From assembly GCF_014764365.1 (NCBI RefSeq), contig NZ_CP061718.1:434001-498000 (forward strand): a stretch of DNA of 64,000 nucleotides, read 5' to 3'. The position numbers and the translations under genes were made by a program. The notes under the pieces were generated by a model. That model saw only the letters and a program-made list of their open reading frames with translations. It was not told the DNA's origin and ran no database searches. Shown here piece after piece: positions 27,503 to 36,145 of this stretch. This stretch comes from Roseococcus microcysteis (GTDB lineage Bacteria; Pseudomonadota; Alphaproteobacteria; Acetobacterales; Acetobacteraceae). Every line of letters starts with the position of its first letter. The first letter of the stretch is position 1.

Positions 27503-29284
27503 TCAGGCCGCGTCTTCCGTGAGGCGGTCCACCGCCGCCGCCATGTCGGCGAGGCGCGGGTGCTCCAGCAGGTCGGAATCGGTGATGAACACCGCGCGGC
27601 GCTCGTAGAGGCCGGCGGCCACCTGCAGCATGTCGAGCGAATCCCCGCCGAATTCGAAGAAGTCATCCTCGCGGCCGACCTCGTCCACCTCGAAGATCTC
27701 GCACCAGATTTCGGCCAGCAGCCACTCGGTCTCGCCGCGCGTCGGCACCGGCGGGGCCATGCCGTCGGGGCGCGTGCCGCTGAGCGGCGGCAGGCGGCCG
27801 CGCGCGATCTTGTTGCCGGCCGAGCGCGGCAGGGCCGCGAAGACGCCGACGCGCCAGGGCAGCATGTAGTCCGGCAGGAGCGCGGCGAGGCGCCGCCGCA
27901 GGGCAAGGCCATTGATCTCCACACCCGGCGCGGGCTGCACCCAGGCGGCCAGGCGCATGTCGCCGCCCGAAGTCCGCACGGCCTGCACGACGCCCTCGGC
28001 CACGCCCTCCTGCCGGCACAGCACCGCCTCCACGGCGGCCAGCTCCACGCGATAGCCGCGGATCTTCACCATGTGGTCGGCCCGGCCGAGATGCTCCAGC
28101 ATCCCGTCCGGGTGCAGCCGGCCGAGGTCGCCGGTGAAGACGCGGAAAGACCCCGGGCGCGCGGGGTCGGGGCGGAAGCGTTCCGCCGTCAGCTCCGGGC
28201 GGTTCCAGTAGCCGATGGCCGTGTAGTCGCCGGAGACGACGATCTCGCCGATCTCGCCCAGGGGCACCGGCTCGCCCTCCTCGTCCACCAGGGTGACGTG
28301 CCGGTCCTCGACCGGCCAGCCGACCGGCACCGCCTCGCGCCCCTGCACGGCCGCCGGGTCCACCACCCATTCGGCGATCATGCCGGCCTCGCTGCTGGCC
28401 AGGCGGTTCACCACGGCGCAGTCCCAGCCCAGGCGGTCGCGCAGCGCCGTGACATCCTCCGGCCGCAGCACCTCGCCGCCCACGATGATGCGGCGCGGCT
28501 GCCAGGCCTGGCGTTCGGGCATGCGCGCCTCGACGAGGTCCCGCAGCACGGGGGGCGTCACCGGCAGCACGGTGATCCGCCGCTCCGCCGCCCAGCGCCC
28601 GAGGGTCAGCAGGCCGTGGCGGCGGCTGTCGAAGACCTCCACCGTGGCGCCGGCCAGCAGCCCGCCCAAGATGGCCGGGATGGAACCCGCGAAGGCGAAG
28701 GAGGAGAGGTGCGCGATGCGGTCGCCCGGCGCATAGCCGTGGTGGCGGGTCTGCAGCCCGGCATGCCAGCACAGCGAACGCTGGGTGCGGACCACGCCCT
28801 TGGCCGGCCCGGTGCTGGCCGAGGTGAGGTAGATGATGGCCGGGTCCTCCGGCCCCGGCGCCCGGGTCGCACCGCCGGGCGCGGCGCACGAGGTGCCGAC
28901 CCGCAGCGGCACATCGCCCGCGCGGTCGCGGCACCAGGCCTCCTGCGCCGGCGCGGTGACGATGCGCGCCACCTGGGCGAAGAGGCCCATGACATCCTCG
29001 GGCGGCGCGGCCGGGTCTATCGGCATGGCCGGCACGCCGGCCTTCAGCGCGCCGAGCAGGGCGATGACGGCCTCGGTGCCGATGCCGAAGACCAGGGCCA
29101 CCGCCGCGCCCGGCGGCAGGTCCGCCAGCGCGGCGGCCGCGCGGTCGGTCTCGGCGTCCAGCGCGGCGTAGGTGAGGGCGCGCCCGTCCTCGACCAGCGC
29201 CTCGGCGTCCGGCAGGGCCTCGACGATGCGGCGCAGGCGGTTGGGGATCGTGCCGTCGAACTCGGCGCGTTCGAAGGGGATCAC
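27503..29284 (-). CDS. NRPS-like adenylation domain plus carrier-protein domain (stand-alone)
   Basis: A 593-aa two-domain protein. The adenylation domain (about 1-500) shows core A3 as YLTSASTGPAKGVV (residues 152-165, Ala in place of the usual Gly), A5-like NRLASSEAG, A7 as FTGDLGRL, A8 as GRADHMVKIRGYRVEL and A10 as NKIARGRLPPL with the catalytic Lys. The carrier domain (about 515-593) has DDFFEFGGDSLDM with the phosphopantetheine Ser at about 549. There is no condensation or thioesterase domain, so it would load a substrate as a thioester for another enzyme. It overlaps the binding-protein gene upstream by 4 nt (ATGA). The activated substrate cannot be read reliably. Confidence 0.9.
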   Translation of the reverse strand: MIPFERAEFDGTIPNRLRRIVEALPDAEALVEDGRALTYAALDAETDRAAAALADLPPGAAVALVFGIGTEAVIALLGALKAGVPAMPIDPAAPPEDVMGLFAQVARIVTAPAQEAWCRDRAGDVPLRVGTSCAAPGGATRAPGPEDPAIIYLTSASTGPAKGVVRTQRSLCWHAGLQTRHHGYAPGDRIAHLSSFAFAGSIPAILGGLLAGATVEVFDSRRHGLLTLGRWAAERRITVLPVTPPVLRDLVEARMPERQAWQPRRIIVGGEVLRPEDVTALRDRLGWDCAVVNRLASSEAGMIAEWVVDPAAVQGREAVPVGWPVEDRHVTLVDEEGEPVPLGEIGEIVVSGDYTAIGYWNRPELTAERFRPDPARPGSFRVFTGDLGRLHPDGMLEHLGRADHMVKIRGYRVELAAVEAVLCRQEGVAEGVVQAVRTSGGDMRLAAWVQPAPGVEINGLALRRRLAALLPDYMLPWRVGVFAALPRSAGNKIARGRLPPLSGTRPDGMAPPVPTRGETEWLLAEIWCEIFEVDEVGREDDFFEFGGDSLDMLQVAAGLYERRAVFITDSDLLEHPRLADMAAAVDRLTEDAA

Positions 29285-30270
29285 GGCGTGATCTCCGCCA
29301 CCAGCTCGGACGGCGCCAGCACGCGGTCAATCAGTCGCCGCTGCCGCAGCCAATCCTGGTAGGCCAGCAGGCTCTCCATCCGCAGCGCGCCATCGGCCGG
29401 CATGCTGGGCCAGCAGGCGCGCTCCAGCAGCTCGGGCGAAAGCCGTGTGGCACGCGCCAGGATCTCGAGGTTGCGCGGCGTCTTGCCCTCATTGTAGCGG
29501 AGCAGCGCCTCGCGGTAGGCGCGCAGGAAGCGGCGTCCCAGCGCCTGCCCATCCGCCAGCATCCGCTCGGAGAACATCAGCGCGGTGAACTGCCCGCCCG
29601 GCAGCAATTCCTCGGCGCCCACCGCGACGCGCCCCACCCCGGCCTGATCGAGCCGCGCCACCCAGGGCTCGGAGAGGAAGGCGAGGTCCAGCGCGCCCGC
29701 GGCCAGCGCCGCCTGCTGCGCCGGCACCGGCATTTCCCGGAACTGCACCTGCAGCCGCTCGGCGCCGCGCCGCTGCCGCAGCAGGTCCACCAGGAAACCC
29801 TCGAAGGCGTTTGGGTCGGCGCTGACGCGCAGCGACCGCGCCTCGCCCGAGGTCAGCGCCGCGAGCGTGAGCCCGGTGCCGTAGAAGGCGGCATAGGAGC
29901 ATGGCGCCGGCGCCAGCATCACGCCGGAGGCCACCAGCCGGGCACGGCCGCCACGCGCCACCGCGTTGAACAGCGCGGGCGAGGCCTGCGGGATGCCGGC
30001 GTCGAGATCGCCGCTCATCAGCCCCGGCAAGGCGAGGTGGGAGGAGGAGAGGGCGACCGGCTCGATGGTGATGCCCTCGCGCGCGAAGAGGCCCTCCTCC
30101 AGCGCGATGAAGATGGGCGCCTGCGACAGGAAGGGCAGCACCACGAGCTTCACGCGCTCCGCCCGTGGCGCCGCCGGCAGCAGCGCCGCGAGGCACAGTG
30201 CCAGGCCCAGCATCCGGCCGGCACGTGCCGCAACGCGGGCGGCACGCGTCCATCCTGGCTTCGTCAGCAT
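29281..30270 (-). CDS. ABC transporter substrate-binding protein (NMT1/SsuA/TauA-like)
   Basis: A periplasmic binding protein of about 329 aa for a nitrate/sulfonate/taurine/pyrimidine-precursor type importer. It has a signal peptide (ARAGRMLGLALCLAALLPAAPRA) and the family start VKLVVLPFLSQAPIFIALEEGLFAREGITIE. ATG 30270 has AAGGAT 9 nt upstream and fits the leader; a longer start at 30303 lacks a ribosome-binding site. The gene overlaps the adenylation gene by 4 nt. The ligand could be a precursor or sulfonate for the pathway encoded next to it. Confidence 0.85.
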   Translation of the reverse strand: MLTKPGWTRAARVAARAGRMLGLALCLAALLPAAPRAERVKLVVLPFLSQAPIFIALEEGLFAREGITIEPVALSSSHLALPGLMSGDLDAGIPQASPALFNAVARGGRARLVASGVMLAPAPCSYAAFYGTGLTLAALTSGEARSLRVSADPNAFEGFLVDLLRQRRGAERLQVQFREMPVPAQQAALAAGALDLAFLSEPWVARLDQAGVGRVAVGAEELLPGGQFTALMFSERMLADGQALGRRFLRAYREALLRYNEGKTPRNLEILARATRLSPELLERACWPSMPADGALRMESLLAYQDWLRQRRLIDRVLAPSELVAEITP

Positions 30271-30309
30271 CCGGGGTGATCCTTCGGAAAGGCGGCCGGC
30301 CACATCGGG

Positions 30310-31011
30310 TCAGCGGCCGAGACAGCGGTTGAAGACAAGGCCGAGCATGGCCAGCACCAGCAGCGTGCCGTAGAGCTGTTCCACCCGCATGGTCTGCCAG
30401 GACTGCCAGACCGCGGCGCCCAGCCCGTCATGGCCGCTCAGCATCTCGACCGAGATCAGCACCACGATCGCGGCGTTGAGCGAGAGCCTGAGCCCCGCCC
30501 GCAGCACCGGCCAGGCACCCGGCAGCACCAGGCGGCGCAGCACCATCAGGGGCGGCGCGCCATAGTTGCGCGCGACATTCCACAGCAGCGGGTCAATGGC
30601 GCGGACGGCGACGGCGGCGGCGATGGCCGCGGGGAAGAAGGCGACCAGCGCCACCGGCACCATCCGCGCCGTCTCGCTGAAGCCGAACAGCACGAGGAAG
30701 AGCGGCAGCAGCGCCACCTTGGGCATGGGGTGCAGGGCGGCGATCACGGGATCGAAGGCGCGGTGCAGGCGCGGCAGCAGGCCCATCGCGAGCCCGGCCA
30801 GCGTGCCCAGCCCGGCCCCCAGGCCGAAGCCCATGGCCAGGCGCTGCCCGCTCGCCGCCAGGGATTCGGCCATCTCGCCGCTGCGCAGGCTGTCCAGCAG
30901 CCAGGCGAGGATGGTGGTGGGCGGCGGGAAGAGCAGCGTGGTCACCCAGCCCGCCCGCGCGGCGCCCTCCCAGGCCGCGGCGGCGAGGAGGAGGGCGAGC
31001 AGATGCGGCAT
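30310..31011 (-). CDS. ABC transporter permease (SsuC/TauC-like)
   Basis: A 233-aa inner-membrane permease with about six helices. The EAA-type loop ARNYGAPPLMVLRRLVLPGAWPVLRAGLRLSLNAAIVVL and LHPMPKVALLPLFLVLFGFSE match the nitrate/sulfonate/taurine permease family. It is slightly short at the N-terminus compared with the usual 250-270 aa. The start overlaps the ATPase stop by one nucleotide (TGATG). Confidence 0.9.
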   Translation of the reverse strand: MPHLLALLLAAAAWEGAARAGWVTTLLFPPPTTILAWLLDSLRSGEMAESLAASGQRLAMGFGLGAGLGTLAGLAMGLLPRLHRAFDPVIAALHPMPKVALLPLFLVLFGFSETARMVPVALVAFFPAAIAAAVAVRAIDPLLWNVARNYGAPPLMVLRRLVLPGAWPVLRAGLRLSLNAAIVVLISVEMLSGHDGLGAAVWQSWQTMRVEQLYGTLLVLAMLGLVFNRCLGR

Positions 31012-31778
31012 CAGGCCGCCGGCGGCATGATGGCGGGCGCCAGCATGTCCCAGATCCGCCAGCGCAGGGCGGCCACCTCAGGCGGCGGCGGGCCCATGAT
31101 GCGTCGTGGGCGCGGGAAGGGCACCGGGATGTCCGCGATCACCCGCCCCGGCCGCGCCGAGAGCACCACCACGCGGTCGCAGAGCAGCAGCGCCTCCTCG
31201 ATGTCATGGGTGACATAGACCACGCTGCGACCGGTGCCGGACCAAAGGTCCAGCAGCTCCTGTTGCAGCACCACGCGGGTCTGCGCGTCGAGGGCGGAGA
31301 AGGGCTCGTCCAGCAGCATCGCCTCGGCCTCGGCGACGAAGAGGCGGGCCAGCGCCGCGCGCTGGCGCATGCCGCCCGAGAGCTGGTCCGGGCGCGAGGC
31401 GGCGAAGCCTTCCAGCCCCAGGCGGCGCAGCATGGCATGGGCGCGGGCCTCACGCGCGGCGCGCGGCATGCCCTGCGCCTCCAGGCCGAAGGCGACATTG
31501 TCCAGCACGCTCAGCCAGGGCAGCAGCCCATGCTCCTGGAAGGCCATCAGGCGGCGGGGCGGGCGGGGGCCGGCCCAGCCGGGAAAGAGGATGCGGCCGG
31601 CGCTGGGCGTTCGCAGCCCGGCCAGCATGGCCAGAACCGAGGACTTGCCGCAGCCGCTGGGGCCGATCAGGCCCAGGAACTCCCCGGGCGCCACCTCCAG
31701 GTCCAGCCCGTCCACGGCGCGCAGGGGGCCATGCGGCCCGGGATAGTCCAGCCCGATGCCTTGCAGCGTGATCCTCAC
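31011..31778 (-). CDS. ABC transporter ATP-binding protein (SsuB/TauB-like)
   Basis: A 255-aa ATPase. Walker A is GPSGCGKSS, the signature LSGGMRQRAALARLF, and Walker B MLLDEPFSALDAQTR, followed by YVTHDIEEALLLCDRV, typical for sulfonate/taurine/nitrate importers. It overlaps the upstream hydrolase gene by 4 nt and the downstream permease by 1 nt, showing a compact operon. Confidence 0.92.
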   Translation of the reverse strand: MRITLQGIGLDYPGPHGPLRAVDGLDLEVAPGEFLGLIGPSGCGKSSVLAMLAGLRTPSAGRILFPGWAGPRPPRRLMAFQEHGLLPWLSVLDNVAFGLEAQGMPRAAREARAHAMLRRLGLEGFAASRPDQLSGGMRQRAALARLFVAEAEAMLLDEPFSALDAQTRVVLQQELLDLWSGTGRSVVYVTHDIEEALLLCDRVVVLSARPGRVIADIPVPFPRPRRIMGPPPPEVAALRWRIWDMLAPAIMPPAA

Positions 31779-33235
31779 GCCGGTGGCGCCTGGAACAGGG
31801 AGGCGACCAGGCCCGGCACCTCGCCCCGGCGCAGGAACCAGCGGAGCGCGCCATGCTCGGCCAGCCCCTCGGCCGGCACCAGCCGCACGCCGGGGATGCC
31901 CCGCATCCGTTCGGCCTCCCCGCGATCCGCCTCATGGCCCTCGCCGAAGCACAGGATGGCGCGCGGGGGATGCGCCACGGCGGCATAGGCCTGCGCCAGG
32001 TCGAGGACGAGGCCCGGGTTGCGCTGGGCGATGGCCCGCAGGGCCGGCGAGACCTGCGGGTCGTGGCGCGTTTGCGGATTGGTGAGCAGGCTGAAGGCGA
32101 GCGCCGCCTCGGCCCCCAGGTCGAGCGCATAGCGCAGCGCCGCATAGCCGCCGGCGGAATTGCCGAGGCAGGCGAGGCGCGCCGCACCCAGCCCGGCCGC
32201 CTGCGCCCGCAGCAGGTCGAGCACGCCACCATAGTCCGCGATGCCGAGATCCGGGTCGCCCGCCAAGTAGAAGCTGCCACCCAGGTCGCGCAGATAGATC
32301 AGGTGCGCGCCGCAGCCGCGCAACACGCGGTGCAGCTCGTCCACCAGCGGCCAGAAGCCCCGGCCACCGCCCGCGAAGACGATCAGCGCCCGGTCCGCGC
32401 CGGCCGAATTGCGCCAGACGAAGCTGGTGGCGGGCCGCGCGAGGTCGGCGCCGCCGGCCGCGAGATCCTCCATCAGCCCGCTGCGCTCGACGGTGCGGAT
32501 GATCTGGGCGCAGGCGCGGCCGGTCGCGCTCCCTTGGTCGAGCGGGGAGAGCGTTTCCAGGACCCGCCTGGCCTCGGCGGGGGTGGCGAAGCGGAGCAGG
32601 TCCTCCACGTCCCTGAGGCTCGGCCCATGGCGGGGCTCGGCGCCGCTCATGGCGATGGCGCGGCCGCCGGAGGCGTAGCGGTCCCACCAGGTCTCGTGGC
32701 CGGGCCAGCGGCGGCGCAGGATGACACGCAGCGCCTTGAAGCCGGCCCCATCATGGTTCATCCAGGCCGCGTTCATGGCCTGTTCGTACCAGTCAGGTTC
32801 CGCCACGGCGTCGAAGCGGTCGAGGACCGCCTGCCAGTGCGCCCGGGCCTCCGGCCAGGCGTGGCGCCACTCGGCGAGCTTGGCCAGCCCGATCCAGCCC
32901 AGAGGCTCCTCCGGCCAGCGCGCGTGCAGCCGGGTCAGGGCCGCGGCGGCGTGCGGCGGAACGAGCGCATCCTCGGGCCGGCGCGGACGGTTGAAGGCGA
33001 ACAGGGCGCGGGCGAAGGCGAGGGTCTCGTCGCGGCCGGCATGTTCCGGCCAGCGGTGCAGCGCCTCATCCCACATGGGCAGCGCCGCCGCATGATCGCC
33101 GCCATCCTGCGCCTGCCGCGCCCTGGCCAGGAGGCAGGCGCGCTCATCCCGCGGTGTCGCGGCCGCGGAGCCGTATTGCGGCCGCTGCCCCGCCTCCCCG
33201 TTTTCGCCCGCCATCGCTGCCATGGGAGGAAGCAT
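31775..33235 (-). CDS. TPR-like plus alpha/beta-hydrolase-fold protein
   Basis: A 486-aa protein with no clear named family. The N-terminal about 200 residues are helical and TPR-like (RARQAQDGGDHAAALPMWDEALHRWPEHAG). The C-terminal part resembles an alpha/beta hydrolase: ALIVFAGGGRGFWPLVDELH, a nucleophile elbow LGNSAGGYAALRYAL (GxSxGG with the presumed catalytic Ser) and a late HGALRWF. It could be the thioesterase or esterase that releases the product of the adenylation-carrier protein. No good Shine-Dalgarno precedes ATG 33235. It overlaps the ATPase gene by 4 nt. Confidence 0.7.
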   Translation of the reverse strand: MLPPMAAMAGENGEAGQRPQYGSAAATPRDERACLLARARQAQDGGDHAAALPMWDEALHRWPEHAGRDETLAFARALFAFNRPRRPEDALVPPHAAAALTRLHARWPEEPLGWIGLAKLAEWRHAWPEARAHWQAVLDRFDAVAEPDWYEQAMNAAWMNHDGAGFKALRVILRRRWPGHETWWDRYASGGRAIAMSGAEPRHGPSLRDVEDLLRFATPAEARRVLETLSPLDQGSATGRACAQIIRTVERSGLMEDLAAGGADLARPATSFVWRNSAGADRALIVFAGGGRGFWPLVDELHRVLRGCGAHLIYLRDLGGSFYLAGDPDLGIADYGGVLDLLRAQAAGLGAARLACLGNSAGGYAALRYALDLGAEAALAFSLLTNPQTRHDPQVSPALRAIAQRNPGLVLDLAQAYAAVAHPPRAILCFGEGHEADRGEAERMRGIPGVRLVPAEGLAEHGALRWFLRRGEVPGLVASLFQAPPA

Positions 33236-33318
33236 GGCAAAAAACTATTTAGAGTTGAAGAATGCCGAAGCTTTTCGCCAGGGATGTTGTCGAAGCGGGC
33301 GGTTGGGCGGCCTCGACG

Positions 33319-34614
33319 TCAGTCGGCCTGGTAGCTGTAGCGCCAGAGGTTGAAGATCTTGGGGCGGCCATCGTCGCTGGGGCGCCCGGCCTCGGTGTCC
33401 GTCAGCGCCTGCTCGCCATGCAGGCCCACGCGCATCCAGCCCCGCCGGGAGACCGCGCGGAAGCAGATCGCCTCGGCCACCTCGCGCCGCGGTTCGGACC
33501 AGCTCCGCACCGGCACGCCGTCCACCGTCACCGTCAGCCGGTCGCGCAGGGCAGGGTCCACCCAGCCCTTGTTGTAGAGGCGCAGGGTCAGCCGCGCGCC
33601 GGGCCCGGGCACCGGCAGGTAGATCAGGGCGTCGCGGTCGGCACCCACCCAACGGCAGCATTCGCGGGTGCCGGCGGCGTCGCGGCCATGGAGGCCCCGG
33701 CCGACCAGCGGCATGTTCATGTCGAAGACATGCTCCGCGCCGATCCGCATCGGCGCCAGCGCGGTCAGGCGGGCGGCGACGAACTCGGCCTCGAACTCCG
33801 CGAGGGTGTAGTCGGCGGCGCGGGTGTCGCGCAGCGCCGCCACGGCGCGCTCGTGCAGGATGCGGTCACCGGCCGTGATCGCGGCGGCGGCGGCGAGCGC
33901 GGCCTCGCCATGTCGCTCCGGCGCCGTCCGGTTGCGAACCTCCAGCGGGGCGGGGGGACACCAGCCCATGTCGCGCGCCAGCTCGCCGCGCAGCCGGTCC
34001 ACCTCCTCCAGCACGCCGATGCGGGCGCCATAGGATTGCAATGTGCGCCAGGCCTGCGCGGCGCGCTCTTCCGGCGGCATGGCGGCGAAGGCCTCCGCGC
34101 TGACACTGTGCTGCGTCAGGGCGCGGCACTGGTGGTCCTCGAACATGCTGCGGAAGGGCAGGGCGTCGCCGAAGGCGGCGCGCAGCTGGGCGAAGTCGGC
34201 CAGCTCCCGGCAGGCCTCGTGCATCCGGCGCCAGTCGTCGGGCTTGTGGGCGTAGTCGTGCGGCGCCAGCCGGCGATAATCCTGGAATTGCGACAGGGCG
34301 CGACGGTCGGGCCGGCGGAGCACCGTGAAGACATGGTCGTCCGCGTCCAGCCAGGGGGCGATGTCCACATGGCCGTGCAGCACGTCGAACCAGGCGATGC
34401 TTTCGAGGGCGGCCTCCGCGATGATGGCGCGCAGGGCAGGGTCCTGCAGGGCGGCGATGTCGGTGTGGGCGATGCCGCGGTCGCGCAGGCGCTGCCCGAA
34501 CTCGGCGGGCGGCCGCGCGCGCTCGGCATGGGTTTCGGAATCCAGCGCGGCGTTCAGCGCCGTGCCGCCGCATTTCGAGATGTGCAGGTGGAAGATCTTG
34601 CGTGCAGCCAACAT
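33319..34614 (-). CDS. sulfotransferase family 2-like protein
   Basis: A 431-aa protein. The N-terminal motif IFHLHISKCGGTALNAAL is the PAPS 5'-phosphosulfate loop of Golgi-type/heparan-2-O-like sulfotransferases (HIPKTGGTS pattern), and VFTVLRRPDRRALSQFQDYRR is the 3'-phosphate motif (LRDPxxRxxS pattern). The C-terminal about 130 residues are beta-rich (GARLTLRLYNKGWVDPALRDRLTVTVDGVPV) and unrecognised. It heads the minus-strand cluster, 83 bp before the hydrolase gene. Divergent from it lies a decayed second copy of this family. Confidence 0.75.
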   Translation of the reverse strand: MLAARKIFHLHISKCGGTALNAALDSETHAERARPPAEFGQRLRDRGIAHTDIAALQDPALRAIIAEAALESIAWFDVLHGHVDIAPWLDADDHVFTVLRRPDRRALSQFQDYRRLAPHDYAHKPDDWRRMHEACRELADFAQLRAAFGDALPFRSMFEDHQCRALTQHSVSAEAFAAMPPEERAAQAWRTLQSYGARIGVLEEVDRLRGELARDMGWCPPAPLEVRNRTAPERHGEAALAAAAAITAGDRILHERAVAALRDTRAADYTLAEFEAEFVAARLTALAPMRIGAEHVFDMNMPLVGRGLHGRDAAGTRECCRWVGADRDALIYLPVPGPGARLTLRLYNKGWVDPALRDRLTVTVDGVPVRSWSEPRREVAEAICFRAVSRRGWMRVGLHGEQALTDTEAGRPSDDGRPKIFNLWRYSYQAD

Positions 34615-34723
34615 GGAGGCCCCGGTGGGTATGCGCGGTGATGCCTCTCCCTGCAGGCCCGCGCCCTGTTCAGCGGGGCCTTCCTGGATGAGGCGTAACC
34701 CGAACTGCTAGTCGTTCCAACTT

Positions 34724-35057
34724 ATGATCTCGATCCGCCACGCCTTCCTGTTCATCCATCGTGGCAAGTCGGGCGGCAATTCGATATCAGAGATATTGCT
34801 GCCCTGTTCCGAGGACAGCAAGAGCGTCACCGGCTCGCAGGACGGGACCGAGCGTTTCGACGTGCGGAATGACGGGTTCGGCACGCGCAAGCACTCCCGC
34901 CTCGCGGACTACAAGCGGGCCCTGGCCGCCAGGGGAGCTGCCGCACCGCAACCGCGGCGACCATGCGCCCTACCGGACCTGCTACGATGCCGCGTTGCGG
35001 AAACTTGTCGAGGCGCGGTTCCGCGAGGAGCTGGACTGGGGCGGCTACGCGTTCTGA
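34724..35057 (+). pseudogene. remnant of a second sulfotransferase-like gene
   Basis: The N-terminal part (from ATG 34724) reads AFLFIHRGKSGGNSISEILLP and later RKHSRLADYKRAL, a sulfotransferase-type P-loop start. The C-terminal part, in a different frame (about 34943-35057), reads DHAPYRTCYDAALRKLVEARF and ends LDWGGYAF, the usual end of small sulfotransferases. The catalytic middle, including the 3'-phosphate motif, is missing and the two ends are out of frame, so this is an internally deleted gene. An intact relative would be about 230 aa. Confidence 0.7.
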
Positions 35058-35176
35058 AGCGGGCTTGCACGCAGGGTTTGCGGCACCTTCAACACATCGT
35101 GCCTGGAGAGACCAAGGTCCGCAGGATCACCGTCAGGGAAGGGGCTTCCAGGACCATCCCGCCGCATCCCGCCCTG

Positions 35177-36145
35177 TCACGGCGGCGGCAAGGCCTCGGG
35201 CATCGGCTCCCGCACATGGAGGTCCATTCGTGTGCCGGGGCTGAGCGGCCCTGCCTCGGGCATGTCCACCAGCACCTCGCGGCCCCCGGCATCGCGCAGC
35301 CGCACCCGCACGAAGGGGCCGAGGAAGGTCGCGCGCAGCACCGTCCATTCGCCGCATGGCGAGGGGTGCAGCGTCAATTGCTCGGGCCGCACCAGCCTTT
35401 CCTCGCCCGCCAGGACCAGGCGGTTGGTGTCGCCCACGAAGCCCGCCACGAAGTCGTTGGCCGGGCGATGATACAGGTCGCGCCCCGTGCCGATCTGCGC
35501 GATGCGCCCGCGCTCCATCGCGCAGATGCGGTCGCTGAGCGCCATCGCCTCGGCCTGGTCATGGGTGACGTAGATGGCGGTGATGCCCAAGCTTCGCAGC
35601 AGCGCGTCAATCTCCTGCCGCAGCTCCTCACGCAGCCGCGCGTCGAGTGCCGAGAGCGGTTCGTCCAGCAGCAGCACCCGCGGGCGGGGCGCGATGGCCC
35701 GCGCCAGCGCCACGCGCTGGCGCTGCCCACCGGAGAGCGCATCCACGCGCCGCCGCGCGAATTCGCTGAGGCGCGTCATCTCCAGCATCTCGTCCACGCG
35801 GCGCGCGGCCTCGGCGCGCGGCACCCCGCGCACGCGCAGCCCGTAGCCGATGTTCCCGGCCACATCCATGTTGGGGAACAGCGCGTAGGACTGGAACACC
35901 ATGCCGACATTGCGGCGCTCGATGGGCAGGCGAGTCACGTCCTCGCCATCGAAGAGCACCTGGCCGCCAGGGTCGGGCGCCTCCAGCCCCGCGATGAGGC
36001 GCAGCAGCGTGGTCTTGCCGCAGCCGGAGGGGCCCAGCAGCACCAGCGTCTCGCCCGCCGCGATGTCGAGGTCCAGCGGGTGCAGCGCCACCGCCCCGCC
36101 CGTCCAGGTCTTGCCGCAGCCGCGCAGCGTGATCGCGACGCTCAT
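35177..36145 (-). CDS. ABC transporter ATP-binding protein (Fe3+/polyamine/phosphonate type)
   Basis: A 322-aa ATPase. Walker A is GPSGCGKTT, signature LSGGQRQRVALARAI, Walker B LLLDEPLSALDARLR, then YVTHDQAEAMALSDRI; a TOBE-like domain fills the C-terminal 90 residues. ATG 36145 overlaps the permease stop by 4 nt; longer readings into the permease gene are artefacts. It is the last gene of the nine-gene minus-strand run that begins at 43754. The family includes FbpC, PotA and PhnT. Confidence 0.92.
   Translation of the reverse strand: MSVAITLRGCGKTWTGGAVALHPLDLDIAAGETLVLLGPSGCGKTTLLRLIAGLEAPDPGGQVLFDGEDVTRLPIERRNVGMVFQSYALFPNMDVAGNIGYGLRVRGVPRAEAARRVDEMLEMTRLSEFARRRVDALSGGQRQRVALARAIAPRPRVLLLDEPLSALDARLREELRQEIDALLRSLGITAIYVTHDQAEAMALSDRICAMERGRIAQIGTGRDLYHRPANDFVAGFVGDTNRLVLAGEERLVRPEQLTLHPSPCGEWTVLRATFLGPFVRVRLRDAGGREVLVDMPEAGPLSPGTRMDLHVREPMPEALPPP

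Noticed and set aside
33245-33661. Minus-strand frame of 138 codons overlapping the sulfotransferase end
   Set aside because: Arg/Pro-rich shadow frame; the sulfotransferase-like frame has conserved motifs.
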